Source: Tubulanus polymorphus (Eukaryota; Nemertea; Palaeonemertea; Tubulaniformes; Tubulanidae). From it: 64,000 nt of DNA. The position numbers and the translations under genes are program-made. The notes beneath the pieces were generated by a model, which worked only from the letters and a program-made list of their open reading frames with translations, searched no databases and was not told the DNA's origin. Location: positions 14,350,447 to 14,414,446 of the forward strand of contig NC_134030.1 in assembly GCF_964204645.1 (NCBI RefSeq), in the 5' to 3' direction. This document shows, piece by piece, positions 52,805-62,699 of the stretch (positions are counted from its first letter, which is position 1; each line of letters begins with the position of its first letter).

Positions 52805-53282
52805 CAAGTCAAATTTTGCGTCTGGAATATTCTCAAAAGCATCTTGGCACTCCTTTTATATGAAATAAAAGACATGAAACTCACCTTTTTACCGAAATTG
52901 TTGCCGATTTGTCAATTTTCGTCGTATCCAAAAAATTCAAGAACCGTGTGCAAAATTATAATTACGCGCATGCGCATACAAAATCTCGTAGATTTAGGCC
53001 TACGTTGAAAAACGCGATTTCAGTGTGATTTTGAATTGTAAGACTCCAGAGACTGTCAAAAAATCAGCGATATTGTTGGGAATGATTTTTATTACCGCGA
53101 GTCGCTCGTTTGTTGCGACTTGTGCAAGTGCCTACACCAACAAGGTCAAAGCCCATAGGCCCTATTCAAGTGCCTATGCTCATGGCCCGTGCATTCCAAA
53201 GCGATTTTCAGCCGACAAATTCCTTCAGAACTTTTGAAAAGCTTGGCCGATTTTAGTTCTGTAAATTGCTATGATCATATAT
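52805..53282. other. No gene seen
   Basis: Nothing recognised; the ORF at 53025-53237 has no domain features. Confidence 0.4.
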
Positions 53283-53283
53283 C

Positions 53284-53356
53284 AAACCCTTCTTTCACTT
53301 ACGCCTTTTAAATTGTGTTAAACCCTTCTTTCATTTACGCCTTTTAAATTGTTTTA
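53284..53356. repeat. 36-bp tandem duplication
   Basis: AAACCCTTCTTTCACTTACG and following bases are repeated once with period 36 and two changes. Confidence 0.85.
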
Positions 53357-53364
53357 GTCACAGG

Positions 53365-53995
53365 GGTTTGGTGATGGGCTTGGATTTTATTTCCGGGTTG
53401 TTGATAATCTCGCGAGAATGGCGCTAAATATGAACTGCGAATAAATTCAAAATATCATGGAAATACCTTGTGTTTATATTGTTTATTTATCCGCTATAAA
53501 GTTCCGATAAACAATTGGTCATTAAGGATCATCATCAGACGGTCGTCACGCTTTACTATATAAAATCACAAGGGATGAAACGCAGTTCAAGTCGTGCCAG
53601 CCAGAAAGTTGGGACAGTCACGTGACTTAACGCTTCTTATTTGACTGAATGCAAACCTGAAGCATCTAAGATGGAAACTATGATACGAAAAATATTTGAG
53701 GATAACTTACATTCAAATGCATTTTTTGTCTATGAATTATATATTTGATCATAATTTATTCTTTATAAGTTATTAATTTCATATGAACCATAATCTGACA
53801 ATTGATATCGGTCTGTGAATATGTTAACTTTTCATGTTAAAGTTTTAAATGTGATGACATCATCAGAATGTCACGTGACTGTCCCAACTTTCGGTTTGGC
53901 GATGGGCTTTGATTTTATTTCCGGGTTGTTGATAATCTCGCGAGAATGGCGCTAAATATGAACTGCGAATAAATTCAAAATATCACGGAAATACC
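53365..53995. repeat. 103-bp direct repeats flanking a MITE
   Basis: 53365-53467 and 53893-53995 are near-identical direct copies (share ATTTCCGGGTTGTTGATAAT and CTCGCGAGAATGGCGC). The second copy abuts the MITE at 53604-53892 on its left and the MITE at 54001 on its right. Confidence 0.85.
53604..53892. mobile_element. 289-bp MITE with 23-bp perfect inverted repeats
   Basis: Left arm 53604-53626 and right arm 53870-53892 are exact reverse complements (GAAAGTTGGGACAGTCACGT start). The interior is AT-rich with no ORF. Target duplication not evident. Confidence 0.8.
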
Positions 53996-54000
53996 GGTGC

Positions 54001-54193
54001 GATTCAAGAATAGGGGACTATAGCAATATATATGTAGTGATAGTAATCAATTAAGTAATAATATTAGTAATTGATAATGATGATATATAATGATAGTAAT
54101 GTATAGGCCTATAGGCCTAGTAATTAATGATGATTAGGGAACTAAACCTAACCCTAACCCTGATCCTTACCACTAGTCCCCTATTCTTGAATC
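54001..54193. mobile_element. 193-bp MITE with 20-bp perfect inverted repeats
   Basis: Ends GATTCAAGAATAGGGGACTA at 54001-54020 and its exact complement at 54174-54193. The interior contains GATGATATATAATGATAGTA and two adjacent CCTAACCCTAACCC-like units; no ORF. Confidence 0.85.
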
Positions 54194-54513
54194 TTACCCC
54201 CCTGTGGTTTTAGTGTTTGGAAAATTTTCACTTGAAAACTCTGAGAGCCAGATACAGATCTGTTCGGTAAAAGTGCAGGGCCGCACCTCTCCGCGCAAAC
54301 GGTTCAATCAATTACGTTAAATAGGCTATCATTGTTTCAGATTCAAAATGTCATCTGCAATTCAGTACATAGCCATTGGTTAATTTTAAGATATCTTCAC
54401 TAGAGTAGAAAGATTTTAGCCAGGATTCTGTCATTCAGCAGATTGCATCAATCACGAGTGCGGATCTGCACTTTTACCATCTGTTTTTTACCCCCTGGTC
54501 TCCGGCCTCCTAC

Positions 54514-54615
54514 CTTCCTATTATAACCAAAAATGATTTTCATTCGGTTAAAATGACGAAAGAACTGTCTGTAGAGATTGCGAGATAACAACGTCGAGTT
54601 GGATGCAGCCGCCAT
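54514..54615 (-). CDS. Candidate first exon with LYR-like motif
   Basis: On the minus strand ATGGCGGC at 54615 opens a 34-codon frame (MAAASNSTLLSRNLYRQFFR then HFNRMKIIFG) ending AGGAAG|GTAGGA, a plausible phase-0 splice donor at 54514. The short, basic, amphipathic start with LYR followed by aromatic and arginine residues resembles LYR-motif mitochondrial assembly factors. I cannot match it to a particular member, and no second exon is visible in the window. The ORF also runs through the donor to 54448, so a chance ORF is possible. Confidence 0.25.
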
Positions 54616-54789
54616 CATCGCAATTTGGTTGATGTTTGCCTGTGAACGGAATCTTTCATATAGGCATATATATGAGCCATCCACGTTCCCGTCTCGACCC
54701 GTTACTGTCAAGCTAATGCCATACAGTGTGAGTAGGTTCGAATCCCATATTGTGCTTCGGGCGCAATTTATACCTACTTAGCGGTCTGT

Positions 54790-56269
54790 TCATAGCGCGT
54801 GTACAATCATAGCTTCCAACTGTAATTTCCACTCATGCTACGGTTATTGCCGTTGTTTAATTAAACCCCAAAAGTTTGATTTTTGGTTCTGGCCGTGGAG
54901 AATAGAATACACGGAATTTAGAGAATTGGACCATCTATACACCCACACGACTGAACTCTCTAAGTGAAGATCGAAACAATACAGTAATACTATATAATAT
55001 ACCTACTCTATTTTATTACGGGGAACCCCCTATAATTATCGGGTACCCCTTTTAAGATCCCCCTTAGTTACTACTACCCCCTACTACAATGAGTGATATT
55101 ACGTACAAACTCATTGGTTGGTCTGATGGTGACATCATATAGGCCGGAACTACGAGAACAAGAACAAGAACAAGAATACTTTTTCACGTTTGAAATTTAT
55201 TTTACCAATAAGAAAAATGTATAGCAAAAAACAAATACTGGAAAATAATCAAAATAAAAACGATTTACGTTGCTCAAAAGATTAGAAAATTCGCTAAATT
55301 CGGATCACCAGCAGGGGATGGGAAATTTTGTCAATTGAACGAAATGCAAATAATGTGTTTTCGAACTTAAAAACGTTTTTCACTAGCAAAAACGTTTTCT
55401 GAAAAACGTTTTCTGTTTCGGCGAAACAAATGTTTTGCCGTGTGCGTTGGGCTTTAGCCGATACAAAAACTGATTTCGGTTGATGTCAAATGATAACTCA
55501 CATGATAATTGACAGTTTATTTTTATTATAAGTCGCACTGATTTTGGTTCTATGTGCATTAGATATAGGTTTAAAAACGGAATCCATTTATTACGATAAT
55601 TTTCCGTGAGGCTTTAGAAGGCACCATGGTGCTTTCCAAAATGATTTCGTCTTGGTGTAGGGCCGGTAGGCCTACTGTAAATTAATAACATTAAATCAAA
55701 GAAATGGACAACAATTCACCAACATATTTCTATCGTATACGATGATTTTAATAATTGAAAATTGGGCCAGGTGAGAATCAAAATTGCCTTGTCACCATCA
55801 ATTAAAGTATATAAATCGTTTAATTCGGCTTATGATGATTTAGGTCGACTGCTTGTCCTTTCTGGTTCTACTAAGACCTTTATCAGGTATGTACTACCAA
55901 AAATAAGCGAGCTAGGCCATCCGGAATGCTCTCAAGTCAGGTTGAAATAGACATTAAATATAGTCAGAACCCTGTCTGTGGTTTAGTTTCACGATCGGAT
56001 ATTTTCACAAACCACATAGGCCTAAGGTATAAGCCCATCCGATTATATATTGCTTACCACCAACGATTAGGTAACTAAGTAGGGAAATATCCCGCCGGCT
56101 CATAGGCCAGCATCTTAGCTACGCATTGAAGTGGTTTTCGCCCCACATACCCAACCTAACTTTCGAAATAATCAAACCTACAGAAAGGAGGGGTATCCCA
56201 GTACAGGTATGCCAGTACATATCCGAGCCCTATATCTGTAAGTGTACAAACATGTATTCAATATTCACG
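54790..56269. other. No gene seen
   Basis: Unclassified. Contains a short AAGAAC tandem (55158-55176) and an AAAACGTTTTCTG duplication near 55372-55412. No coding or TE signature. Confidence 0.4.
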
Positions 56270-56644
56270 TGTCTGTGCCGCTTTCTTACTGACGGTCTAT
56301 CAATACGCATAGCACTGTCCGTTTGATTGCGATACATTCACGGACCTAGTCATAGTTGACTCCAAACCGGCGTGTTTCACGTTATGGTGGGCGTCTAATA
56401 CAACGAGTTCGGTTAACCTTGATTTCGACGGCAAAGGAGCCGGGAAGGTTGTGCTGTAATTTAGTGGCGCATTCTGTAATCTTCCCCCAACGCGCACAAT
56501 TCCATCGTTAGCCATGAAGAGGCGTAAATGTTTGATTAACGTTGAATTTGTTTTTTTCTGAAGTAGTTCATTATATTCCTTTGTAAAGTATGTCTTTTGT
56601 ACCGATCTAATGATAGCTTTTTCGGATTTTTGAAACTCGGCAAC
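56270..56644 (-). pseudogene. BEL/Pao element 2 integrase N-terminal fragment
   Basis: After the insertion at 56645-56840 the pol frame resumes (VAEFQKSEKAIIRSVQ). It continues through MANDGIVRVGGRLQNAP to the H2C2 region (VLDAHHNVKHAGLESTMT, two His of the zinc site). A frameshift follows and homology is lost near 56270, before the cysteine pair and the catalytic core. The rest of the integrase and the 3' LTR are absent. Confidence 0.75.
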
Positions 56645-56840
56645 TGTTAGGGTCTGTGTCAGTGCAGTTCAGCGCACTGTAGAATGTGTATCAACCGTGT
56701 ACATACATTTATGTGTGAATAATATTAGTTATATTCAAGTTAGGTTGTTAGATTGTGAATCATGACCCATGTAAATTGTATTGTGACTGACTTATGTATA
56801 TAATAAAGTTCGAACAGTATTCAGCACTGTGAGTAAGTCA
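56645..56840 (+). mobile_element. Short LTR-like insertion in Pao element 2
   Basis: This 196-bp segment begins TGTTAGGGTCTGTG and ends GTGAGTAAGTCA. It contains ATGTATATAATAAAGTTCG (overlapping TATA-like and poly(A)-signal sequences) near 56798 and has no ORF. Removing it leaves the Pao reading frame continuous. TG...CA ends suit an LTR, but I see no target duplication, so a solo LTR of a small element is only one explanation. Confidence 0.45.
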
Positions 56841-56844
56841 TTCC

Positions 56845-57842
56845 TGTAGTTTGTTTCGTACCTTCTGGACAGAAGCCCTCGAGGATACAGTCAGGTCCGT
56901 CGCTGTCAGGACAGTCTGACCTGTCGCCTGTTTATTTACCCTTAAGAGTGAGACAAATCTGAGAACGTACGCACATATCCGGACCATTTTCGGTAAGTCG
57001 GGATAAAACGCTGGATTTACTTCTTTAATGATTCCGAATTTCTGGCGGGCTGGAGAAGCGATTGCGCTTCCTTGGGAGTCTAATGATTCCGTTTCAGTTA
57101 ACAGGATTGTTGAATCGAACAGTTCGCAAATGGGCCAATCGCATTGGCCTAACCAATGTGGTCCCTTCCACCATAGGTCGCAGTTCTGCAAGTCGGCTGC
57201 GCATATTCCACGAGAGAGAATATCGGCCGGATTATCTTTCGTCGGGCAGTACTTGAATTCATCAATATTTACCGATTTGATTTGAGTTACTCCGTTTGAT
57301 ACAAAAACAGGTAGTTTCTTGTCGCTATGAATCCAATGTAATACGATTTGGCTGTCGGACCACAGAATAGTTTTAGATATATTTATTTTCGACGCGAGAG
57401 CACGATAGACATATGTGATAAGCCTGGCAGCAGTAAGCGCTGCAAGCAGCTCGAGCTGAGGAATGGTAAGTTCCTTTACCGGAGCGACGCGCGTTTTTGC
57501 CATCACTAAGGATGTGTCGGTGAGGTTACGTAAGTAAACAACAGATCCATAGGCTTCCTTGCTACTATCTCCGAACGCGTGGATCTCGTTGTCTGATCTA
57601 CGGTCAGATTCCTCGAAGTATTTCCGTGAAATGTGGATCGCTGAAGCGTCGCAAAGATCAGTCGCAATATGTATCCATTTAAGCTTTAGGTCATCGGGTA
57701 TGCGTTGGTGGTCCCAATCGAATTTCTCTTTCCACAGTTCCTGAATAAAGATCTTAGCCCTTATCTGAACTGGGGCTAAAAACCCCAATGGGTCATATAC
57801 TTTCGAAGCTCGACTGACGACAGCATCGCAACAGCATCGCAT
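56845..57842 (-). pseudogene. BEL/Pao element 2 RNase H and connection region
   Basis: An open minus-strand frame of over 330 codons. It starts in the connection (SKVYDPLGFLAPVQIRAKIF). The RNase H domain follows: HAFGDSSKEAYGSVVYLR (first Asp), IPQLELLAAL (Glu), LWSDSQIVLHWI (Asp) and KYCPTKDNPADILSRG. WWKGPHWLG then leads toward the integrase. RNase H removes the RNA strand during reverse transcription. The start is not a true initiation site; it continues the RT frame after an in-frame TAA near 57925. Confidence 0.85.
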
Positions 57843-57928
57843 GACAGTTCGTTTTTAAGCTTATGTGGAAATCCGATAGAATCCCGTTGGGTGTTCCGGA
57901 TTAAGCCAAGAATTTTCGATTCGGTATT

Positions 57929-58864
57929 TTAGTCGGCCACTTCATCGGTTTCTAGTTGTTCACGTAATTTTCCGGAGTTAGTTGCCCAGGATCGTAGGTT
58001 GAGTCCGGCGGATTTGGTAATGTCGACGGATTCGTGGTAGAATCGAAGCGCTTCGGTATCGGAGCTTACACCCGTGACAACGTTATCAACGTATATGTTA
58101 TCAGAGATATCCCGAGCGGTTTCCGTATCTATACTGCGTAAATGTGATTTCACGGTGACGTTTATGATGTATGGGCTGCAAACCGCTCCGAAGAGAACTG
58201 AACGGAATTGGTAAGCCTTCAATTCACTTTCTGGGTTTGATTGGTCGGAAAGCCAAAGAAATTTTGTGAATTTTCGATCGTTTGAATCAAGGCCGATTTG
58301 TAGGAAAGCTTTCTCAATGTCTGCAGATATCGCGAATTTGTGTAATCGGAAGCGTATTATGATCGACGCTAGATCGTTAAGCAATGACGGTCCAGTCTCA
58401 AAGCAATCGTTCAAACTAGGTTCATGTCCGGACTTACAGCTGCAGTCGAATACTATTCTCATAGGTGTGGTTAGTGAGTCCCTTTTTACCCCACGGTGAG
58501 GTAAGTAGTGTCCCGAGTGATCGTCGTTTTCGACTTCTTCGATTAAGCCACGTGATAGTTGTTCGTTGATAATATTATTGTAGACGCTTCGCATTTCCGG
58601 TTCAAGTCGGCGGATCATACCACGTGTTCGTCTCTCAGCCACCATTCGGTTGGTTGGCAAGGGGGCGTGGTCATCTTTCCAGGGTAGCTTCGCGGTGTAT
58701 TTTCCATTTTCAAAGCGCAAGTGTGTCTGACAGTAATTCGACATGGATTTGCTGACTGCAGTTCCGGTTGTATGCGCGTCATCTTTGATCCCGATTGTTT
58801 CCAGGTTCCAGAAACGTTGTAGATTTATTTCCTCGCGTTTGTTTTCGACAAATCGACGGCACAA
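57929..58864 (-). pseudogene. BEL/Pao element 2 reverse transcriptase
   Basis: A 311-codon open frame covers most of the RT palm: KYTAKLPWKDDHAPLPTNR, then PMRIVFDCSCKSGHEPSLND, motif A SADIEKAFLQIGLDSNDR, and FGAVCSPYIINVTV (motif B). The catalytic box reads NIYVDNVVTG, where the second Asp of YxDD is Asn. YVDN also occurs among Pao-group elements, so this need not be damage. It ends at a TAA (57929) that interrupts the expected run into the connection domain. A frameshift near 58860 separates it from the protease region. Confidence 0.85.
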
Positions 58865-59150
58865 TCAGGGTTCGAATTTTCAAATCTCCATCACTGGTAT
58901 TTAGCTTTATGGTCCCGACGTCTAAAGACCGAGCAGGTCCTGATATACCACCAAAGGCCGATATCTGAATGTCTTCGGACTCATTTGACACTAGATGTAA
59001 GGCTTTTGCCATTTTCTGTGTGATGAAGGATCTTTGGGCACCTTCGTCAAATGAGATGATCGCATTAATTGATGTCGATTCAGAAGAGATACGGGCGAAC
59101 GCTGTTTTTAGTAGAACGGCTCCTCCAGTAGGAGTTTTACTTCCACTTGA
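58779..59150 (-). pseudogene. BEL/Pao element 2 protease region
   Basis: On the minus strand SINAIISFDEGAQRSFIT (about 59070-59020) matches the Pao aspartic protease site (xxFDxGxxxSFI, catalytic Asp). It is followed by QKMAKALHLVSNESEDIQIS and DVGTIKLNTSDG. Frames change near 59012 and 58864. The protease would mature Gag-Pol; the frame breaks make this copy inactive. Confidence 0.7.
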
Positions 59151-59700
59151 TGGGTGGTAGTTTGTGAGTCAGTGTTAGTTCGTAGCGGTTGCGTTGCCAT
59201 GTGGTTTCTCGTCGGGTCACATAGAGATGAATGATGTTTCCGTTGGCAATTTCGGCATCTGTATTTGGATTTGCAGTCGGCGGAACGGTGTGAACCTAAA
59301 CAGTTAAAGCATAAGCGGTCTCGAATTACTGTTTCTCGCCTTTTTCCGGGTCCGTTGACAACGCGACATTCGTGATAAATTATGGTTGTTCGATTTACAG
59401 TAAGCGCAATTAGATCGTGAGAATGTTTTCTGCTTGGACGTAGATACACGGGTATGGAAGGCTGCGGTTGGGTAAGTGAGATCGTGGTCTTGAAAGTCGT
59501 TGTTTAGCGTATCCCCCGCGCGAAGGGCTTCGATTTCTTTTGGTAGCGAAGTTCTGAGGTCGACGATAATCCAACCATTGTTTCCGCGTTGTCTCGTCAT
59601 TTGTTGGCGGATATGACCGGGTAACTTATCCAATACGACAGGCACGAGTAAATCTCCGTATTGATCCACAGCTAGATTTTCGTAGTATTTGAAAATGTTT
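59108..59700 (-). pseudogene. BEL/Pao element 2 gag C-terminal part with zinc knuckles
   Basis: The frame 59669-59304 begins just inside the LTR insertion (YGDLLVPVVLDKLPGHIRQQ, a conserved stretch of Pao gag). It contains CAYCKSNNHNLSRMSRC. An overlapping frame, 59449-59108, holds CFNCLGSHRSADC and CRNCQRKHHSSLC knuckles, so a frameshift lies near 59440. Zinc knuckles bind the element RNA. The upstream half of gag (60906-61679) is separated by the insertion at 59715-60905. Confidence 0.8.
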
Positions 59701-59714
59701 CGTAGTATTTAGAA

Positions 59715-60905
59715 ATGTTCTTAATGTTGTTTCCGTATGCGTGGGGGTTACGTTAAAGCCGTCAGACAAGAACGTACTAGTAGTAAGAATTACGAAAGTT
59801 CTTGTTTGATGCTTTCATCTACCAACGCAAACCATAAATCAGTCTATAAACAACAATTCTTTCTCGGTTCTTCTGCTGTGAGATCTGGCAAACATTCAGA
59901 AAATCTTTATATAAAACTTTTAAATAGTTGGAACCATATTTGGTTGGGTCGGAACAATGGAGTGTATTTATAATGAGGCTCGTGAAGGGATCACGCTGAT
60001 ACTTGATGATATTCCCGGCTACTTTCCGTAAAAGGAAAAACCGGATGTTTAGGAAGATGTGGTTGTTTTGCTTATCCTGTATTAAAATAGAATTAGTTAA
60101 ATTGTAGATAAAATAATTAGTATAAGTATTTCAAATAATTTAAGAATTGATAATCAATCACAATGTATTCCGAATCGTAGTTAATTATAATAATTAAAAA
60201 AGAAACAATGAATTTGTACTGTAATTAGAAAAGAAAACAAAGTTTTGAAAAGATATTTAATTTGAGTAATCTAGATGTTGTTAAAGAACAAATTGTTAAT
60301 AATCGCTAATGTTTTAGAAAAATTAATTTGTGTTAAATGTTAAAACTAGCTGTCTGAAGTTTCTGTTGTCTGTATGCGCTCGTTGGTAATTCACAGACAA
60401 TAGCTGCTCTCTCAACAACGACTAGCAAGGAGTGAGTAAATCACAACGCGTCATGACAGGAGGGTTGGAAGGAAAAAGTTAGTTTAGCAAATCAGTTTTG
60501 AGATCAGCGAATCATTAAGGCCAAATTCTATATGACCAAAACAGTCATGACAGTAAGGTTGCTGCTCCTTGCCAAAAGTCGAGTGGGAGAGTATTTTAAG
60601 AATGCCGATTCTTTCTATAAAAGGGACCCGCATCTTGAGAGAGCAGTCACTCGAGAGAATCTGTACCTTAGTAAGACGAGTGTCGACAGCAGGACAGGAG
60701 AAGCTTCGGAACGATAGGGATTCATATACAATAGGGATTAGGAAAATCATTCTGTGTTCAAGGTAAATAAAATATATTATCTTCAATATTATCATCCGGT
60801 ATTTCAATTTATACATTCGGATTTGTGCACGGACACGTTCTCTCGCCAGGGCCTTACTCAAGTACTTTATAGATAACGATTAAAGAGAGGATTGTGACCG
60901 GCGTA
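59715..60905 (+). mobile_element. Putative solo LTR inserted in Pao element 2 gag
   Basis: About 1.19 kb starting near TGTTGTTTCCG and ending GACCGGCGTATCA. A good TATA box (TATAAAAGGGACC, 60617-60629) is followed about 150 bp later by AATAAA (60764-60769), the order expected for an LTR (promoter, then poly(A) signal). There is no ORF of note. It splits the gag domain between KPEETY and KYYENLAVDQYGD. The left boundary is uncertain because CGTAGTATTT is duplicated there (59680-59710). Confidence 0.5.
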
Positions 60906-61679
60906 TCAGTATGTTTCTTCTGGTTTACCCAGAGATCTTAAACCTCTTATGTAAGCCACAAAACGGTCGTAAAAGTTACGTAATGATTGGTGGTTGGCGC
61001 TAGGTGGTTCAAGCTCCCACAGCGCGCGCATATATGCGCCGATGATAACACGAGGTTTACCGTGTCGATCTTTGAGTAATTCCAACGCGTGATAGTAGTT
61101 ACCATCGGTGAGTGATAATCCGTTTATCACCTGAGCCGCTTCGTCCGTTGTTTGAGCCAGTACGTATTGGAATTTCTGGACGTCAGTAAGGTTTTCGTCC
61201 ATCCCAACTGCCGAATTAAAGGAATCGAAGAATTCCAACCAGTTCTGTATATTTCCATCAAATTTCATTAAGGAGAGTTTTGGTAAGTTGACCGTTCGTC
61301 GCGAGTTACGGTCGCTGCGCGCAGACTGATCTGAGATCAAGCTGGTATCGTGTTGATCTGCAGCTAACCTTCTATCGATTTGTCTTTGTAGTACCCGGAA
61401 ATTCTCTTTGATATCCGTTAGGTATTCGTCTGCGTCCGTAATAAATGTATCCAAGTCCGCCTCCTCGACGGTCAGTAGGAGTCTTTGATCTAGATCGGCG
61501 AGGATGTTAATTTTCTCCTTGTGCGTCTCCATGGCTGCGAGTAGCTGATCGCGATCGAATTCCGAGATCGCGTCGTTTCCAAGAATAGTTTGAATTTTAG
61601 AAATTGTTTTAGTCAAAAGTCCTCTGTTCGTCGTGCGGTTTTGCATCAAGCGTTTGTCCTGAGCTGCCATCCTGGTCAC
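60906..61679 (-). pseudogene. BEL/Pao element 2 gag, N-terminal part
   Basis: An open frame of 257 codons. The natural start is probably the ATG at 61670 (MAAQDKRLMQNRTTNRG), 18 nt after the LTR-proximal TTTGGTGCGGTGACC. The N-terminal half is helical and charged (QRLLLTVEEADLDTFITDAD). The second half is a DUF1759 domain (LPKLSLMKFDGNIQNWLEFF, then LELLKDRHGKPRVIIGAYM). It is cut after LGKPEETY by the LTR insertion. Compared with element 1 this gag is less damaged. Confidence 0.85.
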
Positions 61680-61690
61680 CGCACCAAAAA

Positions 61691-61926
61691 TGTGGTAAAG
61701 ATTCCACTAGAACAGGATCGAGAACAGCTGAGAAGAATTCCGTGTGTACAGTATGAGAAACTTTATTACAGTGCCAAGTGGCGGGAAAGGGGGCTGCATG
61801 CAGTGTTACATATAGGTCATATTGATTGACAGTTCAGTAGTACCAATAACATCGTTGTTTCCGACAATCTCATCAAATTTATTTCGGTTCGTTATCGGTG
61901 GTCACCTACTGTTGTAAGGGGAAACA
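61691..61926 (-). mobile_element. 5' LTR of BEL/Pao element 2
   Basis: The minus strand begins TGTTTCCCCTTACAACAG and ends TTTACCACA, with GTAATAAAGTTTCTC (poly(A) signal) about 70 bp before the end. Immediately downstream comes TTTTTGGTGCGGTGACCAGG, then the gag ATG, a layout seen in Pao elements. No 3' LTR remains for confirmation. Confidence 0.6.
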
Positions 61927-62024
61927 TATTATTTATCTATATTTGTTTACTTTTTCTTTACCTACTGTTGTAAGGTATTTTGAATTTGTATGTTTTTTGC
62001 CATGGCGGCTTATAAAAATTAGAT

Positions 62025-62699
62025 TTGCTTGACATTGGGTCTGAAATTACGGTCGCCAATGAGGATGAGTCAGCTTGTTCTGCTGGTCTCGTGGCTGACG
62101 AAATGTCGGTTCAACAGGCTATTGATGAAGGACGGAGTCAGTCTTTCCTCCTTCTGTCTGACTATTATGAGTCTTCGAATAAGGACACTCGAGCTGCAAG
62201 TGTTGATAAAAAAGATAAGGACAAAGCAACTAAATTGAAAGCAATTCCTAAAATTTCTCGTCGAGTTGTTACGTCAAATAGCTCAAGTTCATCCCAGCCA
62301 GAGACTTTATCTGAAAGTCATGTCGATCCTGTTTTGACAGAGTTTTTAAAGATGAAGAAAAGACTTGACTTCATGACCTGTATTATGTCAGAGATGGAGG
62401 GTCTTAAAAATGTCGGACCCCCAATAAAAAATCAACAGTTAGCACAAGCCGTTGATAAACTGATTACAGGGTTTAGTGGAGAAAATTCTGATATTAAGAA
62501 GGATTATGCTTGCCCTGAAAATATCACGAGTTTGGCCGTCACTAAAGTAAATCAGCCAATTTGGCCTAAGTTAAATAAAGAGTCAGCCGCTTTCGATTTT
62601 AAGTGCCAGAAGATTCAGAATTATAACCTAAGAGGTATAACTGCGGTTTGTGGTTTGTCAGTATGTATTGTTGATTTCAGGGTTGATGTACATTCATAA
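62025..62699 (+). pseudogene. DIRS-like (tyrosine-recombinase retrotransposon) gag fragment
   Basis: An open frame of about 224 codons with no good ATG at its start (first codon TTG). The N-terminal half is acidic and serine-rich with a basic patch (KKDKDKATKLKAIPKISRR). The C-terminal part has DYACPENITSLAVTKVNQPI, then WPKLNKESAAFDFKCQKIQN. This resembles the VNxxIWxxLxxxxRSxDxKxQ block common in the first ORF of DIRS/Ngaro elements. It diverges and stops soon after (IVDFRVDVHS). Only the N-terminal half of such a gag is present and no RT or recombinase follows. Confidence 0.5.

Noticed and set aside
54144-54160. CCTAACCCTAACCC-like telomere repeat
   Set aside because: Only two to three units inside a MITE interior; too short to mean a telomere or an interstitial telomeric block.
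60484-60861. Minus-strand ORF of 125 codons
   Set aside because: It lies antisense within the putative solo LTR, across its TATA and poly(A) signals, and has no domain features.
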